This document shows, one piece after another, positions 61,689-64,000 of a stretch of 64,000 nt of DNA. The notes beneath the pieces are model-generated. The model saw only the letters and a program-made list of their open reading frames with translations. It did no database searches and was not told where the DNA came from. The stretch comes from Sulfuricella sp. (GTDB lineage: Bacteria > Pseudomonadota > Gammaproteobacteria > Burkholderiales > Sulfuricellaceae), in assembly GCA_023266195.1 (NCBI GenBank), contig JAHFRP010000001.1:62001-126000 (forward strand). Direction: 5' to 3'. How positions within the stretch are numbered: position 1 is the stretch's first letter; each line of letters opens with the position of its first letter. The position numbers and the translations under genes are program-made.

Positions 61689-64000
61689 ATGTCGATGACC
61701 GGCACTGAAATCAATCGCGCCGCGCTCGACCCGGCCCGCTCTGCGGTGGTCGAAGCCTGCGCCGGCAGCGGCAAGACCTGGCTGCTGGTGTCGCGCATCG
61801 TGCGCCTGCTGCTGGCCGGGGCGGCGCCCTCCGAAATCCTGGCGATCACCTTCACGCGCAAGGCGGCGCAGGAAATGCAGGCGCGCCTGCGCGACTGGCT
61901 GCGCCTGCTGGCGCTGGCGGACGACGGGGAGGTGCGGCAGTTCCTGCGCGAGCGGGCGGTGCCGGAAGGCGAGATCGAGGCGCTGCTGCCGCGCGCCCGC
62001 GGCCTTTTCGAAACGTTCCTGACCGCCCAGCCCGGCATCACCGTCAACACTTTCCACGGCTGGTTTTTGCAGTTGCTCCAGCGCGCTCCGCTGGACAGCG
62101 GCGCCGGCGGGGATCATGGCCTGCTCGATCAGACTTCCGCGCTGCTGGAAGAAGCGTGGGAGCTGTTCGCCGAGGATTTGCGCGCCGCCCCCGGCGACGA
62201 AGCCGCGCTGGCACTGGATTTCCTCTTTACCGAGTACGGCCTGCACAACACCCGCAGCTTACTCCTCGATTTCGTCGCCAAACGCGCCGAATGGTGGGCT
62301 TACACCGAGGGCCAGGCCGACCCGGCGGCATACGCGGCCGAAGCGCTGCGCCGCGACTTGGAGGTCGAGCCGGAGCGGGACGTGGTTGCCGAGTTGTTTG
62401 CCGATAGCATGCTGGCGACGGAGGCGGAGGAATTCGCCCGCGGGCTGGAGCGCGGCACGGCCACCGATCTCAAGCACGCCGCCAAGCTGCGCGAGGCTTG
62501 GGCGGGATGCGACTTCGAGGCGTTCTGCCTGGTGTTCCTGACCAGAGAAGGCGAGCCGCGCAAGCGCGAATACACCAAGGCTCTGGCGGGCAGATTGGGC
62601 GCGGATACAGACCGTTTTCTGGATTTGCATCTGACATTTTGCGCCCGCCTGCAGGAAGCCAAAGACCAACTCACCGCGCAGGCCGCCTGGCGCTTCAACC
62701 GCGCCGCCCTGCGCTGCGGCGCTGGCTTGCTGGATGCCTACCAGCGCCTCAAGGATGAGCGGCGGGCGGTCGATTTCACCGACGTGGAATGGCGCGTCCA
62801 CCAGCTGCTCAATCGTTCCGACCACGCCGAATACATGCAGTACAAGCTCGATGCGCGCTACCGCCACATCCTGCTTGACGAATTCCAGGACACCAATCCG
62901 CTGCAATGGCAGATCATGCGCTCCTGGCTCGATGCCTCGACCGGCGCCGGCAGCGCGCCGACGGTGTTCCTGGTGGGCGACCCGAAGCAGGCGATCTACC
63001 GCTTCCGCCGCGCCGATGCGCGCCTGTTCGATATCGCCGCGGATTTTTTGGAGCAGGGCTACGGCGCCGCCCGGCTGCACCAGAACGTCTCGCGCCGCAG
63101 CGCGCCGCCGGTGCTGGAGGCGGTAAACTGTTTGTTCGGCGAGGAGCCGGAATTCACCGGGTTCGAGGCGCATGGCGCCTTTCATGGCGCGCTTTCCGGC
63201 CACGTCGCGGCGTTGCCGCTGGCCGAGGACGAAGAAGATATGCAGCCTCCATCGCTGGACTTGCGCAATCCCCTGGCCGAGCCGGCGAGGGAGGCGCAAG
63301 ACCGGCGCGTCGAGCGCGAGGCGGCGCAACTGGCGGAAAAAATCCGGGCCATCGTCGGCATCTGGGCGGTGAGCGGCACAGATGGCACCGAACGCCCGGC
63401 GGAGTTCCGCGACATCCTGCTGCTGAAACGAAGCCGCACCAACCTGGCAACCTACGAACGCGCCCTGCGCACCGCCCGCATTCCCTACGTCAGCTCGCGC
63501 CAGGGCGGGCTGCTCGATACTCTGGAATGCGGCGACCTGATCGCCTTGCTGACTTTCCTGATCACCCCGTTCGCCGACTTGTGCCTCGCCCAGGCGCTGC
63601 GCTCGCCGCTGTTCCGTTGCGCCGATGACGACCTGATGGCGTTGGCGCACGAGACAGAGGGTTCATGGTGGGGGCGTCTGCATGCCGTGGCCGGGCGCGA
63701 AGGCGCCAGTCCGGCGCTGGTTCGCGCCCTCGACCTGCTGCAAGGCTGGCTCGCGCTGGCCGACACCCTGCCGGTGCACGACCTGCTCGACCGCATCTAC
63801 TTTGAAGGCGAACTGCTCGAGCGCTACGATGCCGCCGTGCCGGAGGCGATGCGGGGCGCGGTGCAGGCCAATCTGCACGCCTTCATGGAACTGGCGCTGA
63901 ACGTCGACAGCGGGCGCTACCCCAGTCTGCCCAAGTTCATCAACGAATTGCACGAGCTGCGCCGCGCCCGCGCCGAAGAAGCGCCGGACGAAGGGCTGGT
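61689..64000 (+). CDS. addA: AddA-type UvrD-like helicase (3' end beyond window)
   Basis: Superfamily 1A helicase of an AddAB-type recombination complex; 770 codons are visible and the frame is open at the window end. Of four in-frame ATGs (61680, 61683, 61689, 61695), the one at 61689 is best spaced, 8 nt after AGGA. Motif I is EACAGSGKTWLLVSRI, Ia ILAITFTRKAAQEM, II ILLDEFQDTNPLQW, and III FLVGDPKQAIYRFRRAD. Later helicase motifs and the C-terminal nuclease domain, if any, lie outside. It follows addB across a long inverted repeat, so coupling between the two subunits is unusually loose. Confidence 0.88.
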   Translation, partial: MSMTGTEINRAALDPARSAVVEACAGSGKTWLLVSRIVRLLLAGAAPSEILAITFTRKAAQEMQARLRDWLRLLALADDGEVRQFLRERAVPEGEIEALLPRARGLFETFLTAQPGITVNTFHGWFLQLLQRAPLDSGAGGDHGLLDQTSALLEEAWELFAEDLRAAPGDEAALALDFLFTEYGLHNTRSLLLDFVAKRAEWWAYTEGQADPAAYAAEALRRDLEVEPERDVVAELFADSMLATEAEEFARGLERGTATDLKHAAKLREAWAGCDFEAFCLVFLTREGEPRKREYTKALAGRLGADTDRFLDLHLTFCARLQEAKDQLTAQAAWRFNRAALRCGAGLLDAYQRLKDERRAVDFTDVEWRVHQLLNRSDHAEYMQYKLDARYRHILLDEFQDTNPLQWQIMRSWLDASTGAGSAPTVFLVGDPKQAIYRFRRADARLFDIAADFLEQGYGAARLHQNVSRRSAPPVLEAVNCLFGEEPEFTGFEAHGAFHGALSGHVAALPLAEDEEDMQPPSLDLRNPLAEPAREAQDRRVEREAAQLAEKIRAIVGIWAVSGTDGTERPAEFRDILLLKRSRTNLATYERALRTARIPYVSSRQGGLLDTLECGDLIALLTFLITPFADLCLAQALRSPLFRCADDDLMALAHETEGSWWGRLHAVAGREGASPALVRALDLLQGWLALADTLPVHDLLDRIYFEGELLERYDAAVPEAMRGAVQANLHAFMELALNVDSGRYPSLPKFINELHELRRARAEEAPDEGL

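Overview
The window reads as a chromosomal stretch of a GC-rich betaproteobacterium. The evidence is gene content and order only: a fmdB-like/DUF502/aspS block, nudB, yebC-ruvCAB, ybgC-tolQRAB-pal-cpoB-queE, a cphA/cphA' pair, trxA-rho-rpmE, and an AddB/AddA-type nuclease pair. A Nitrosomonadales- or Rhodocyclales-like member is plausible, but I cannot place the species. I saw no tRNA, rRNA, CRISPR array, phage or intact insertion sequence. Nearly all the DNA is coding, and most gaps hold short palindromic repeats.

Positions 1-19376 (+ strand) are one signalling supercluster. It starts with a chemotaxis module: cheA (cut by the window edge), a double-PAS/Cache chemoreceptor with a C-terminal CheR/CheB tether, cheR, cheD and cheB. 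Next comes a partner-switch pair like Pseudomonas HsbA/HsbR: a STAS anti-sigma-factor antagonist and a REC-PP2C-HATPase protein. It ends with a complete wspABCDEFR operon, whose genes overlap by 4 nt at most junctions and whose output is a REC-GGDEF diguanylate cyclase. The WspA-like receptor carries an extra PAS domain resembling the FixL haem PAS, with the His and Arg in the FixL spacing. This suggests oxygen or redox input to c-di-GMP control, and it is the best candidate here for something undescribed.

Positions 19377-38791 are mostly housekeeping: an outer-membrane barrel protein, an AI-2E-family permease (- strand), fmdB-like/DUF502/aspS, a Phd/PIN toxin-antitoxin pair with a perfect operator palindrome, rhodanese, nudB, nadA, an endonuclease/phosphatase-family gene with clsB, yebC, ruvCAB and the Tol-Pal system with queE. 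A short diverged stub of the ruvC 5' end lies between yebC and ruvC, a scar of duplication or gene replacement.

Positions 38792-48748 are a probable cyanophycin locus. cphA and a shorter cphA' lie on the - strand. Divergent from them are an ABC exporter with an unusual N-terminal domain plus zinc ribbon, and a DUF1854 protein. The 23S rRNA hydroxylase gene rlhA follows.

Positions 48749-64000 hold a small Lys/Ala-rich exported protein, divergent rluE and icd, pbpG, mobA, a PA2779/PA2778-type pair (small membrane protein and C39-like peptidase), a family-39-type glycosyltransferase, rpmE, rho and trxA on the - strand, then addB and the 5' part of addA.

Several independent families of intergenic palindromes recur. 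The clearest is a MITE-like element of about 165 bp with terminal inverted repeats and a nested internal hairpin: two long copies and one 50-bp remnant, all in or near the signalling region. Others are a GTAGG-plus-hairpin family with one member inside addB, a 'TCGTCCCCCTCTCCC' family, and a 40-nt pair showing one compensatory base-pair change.
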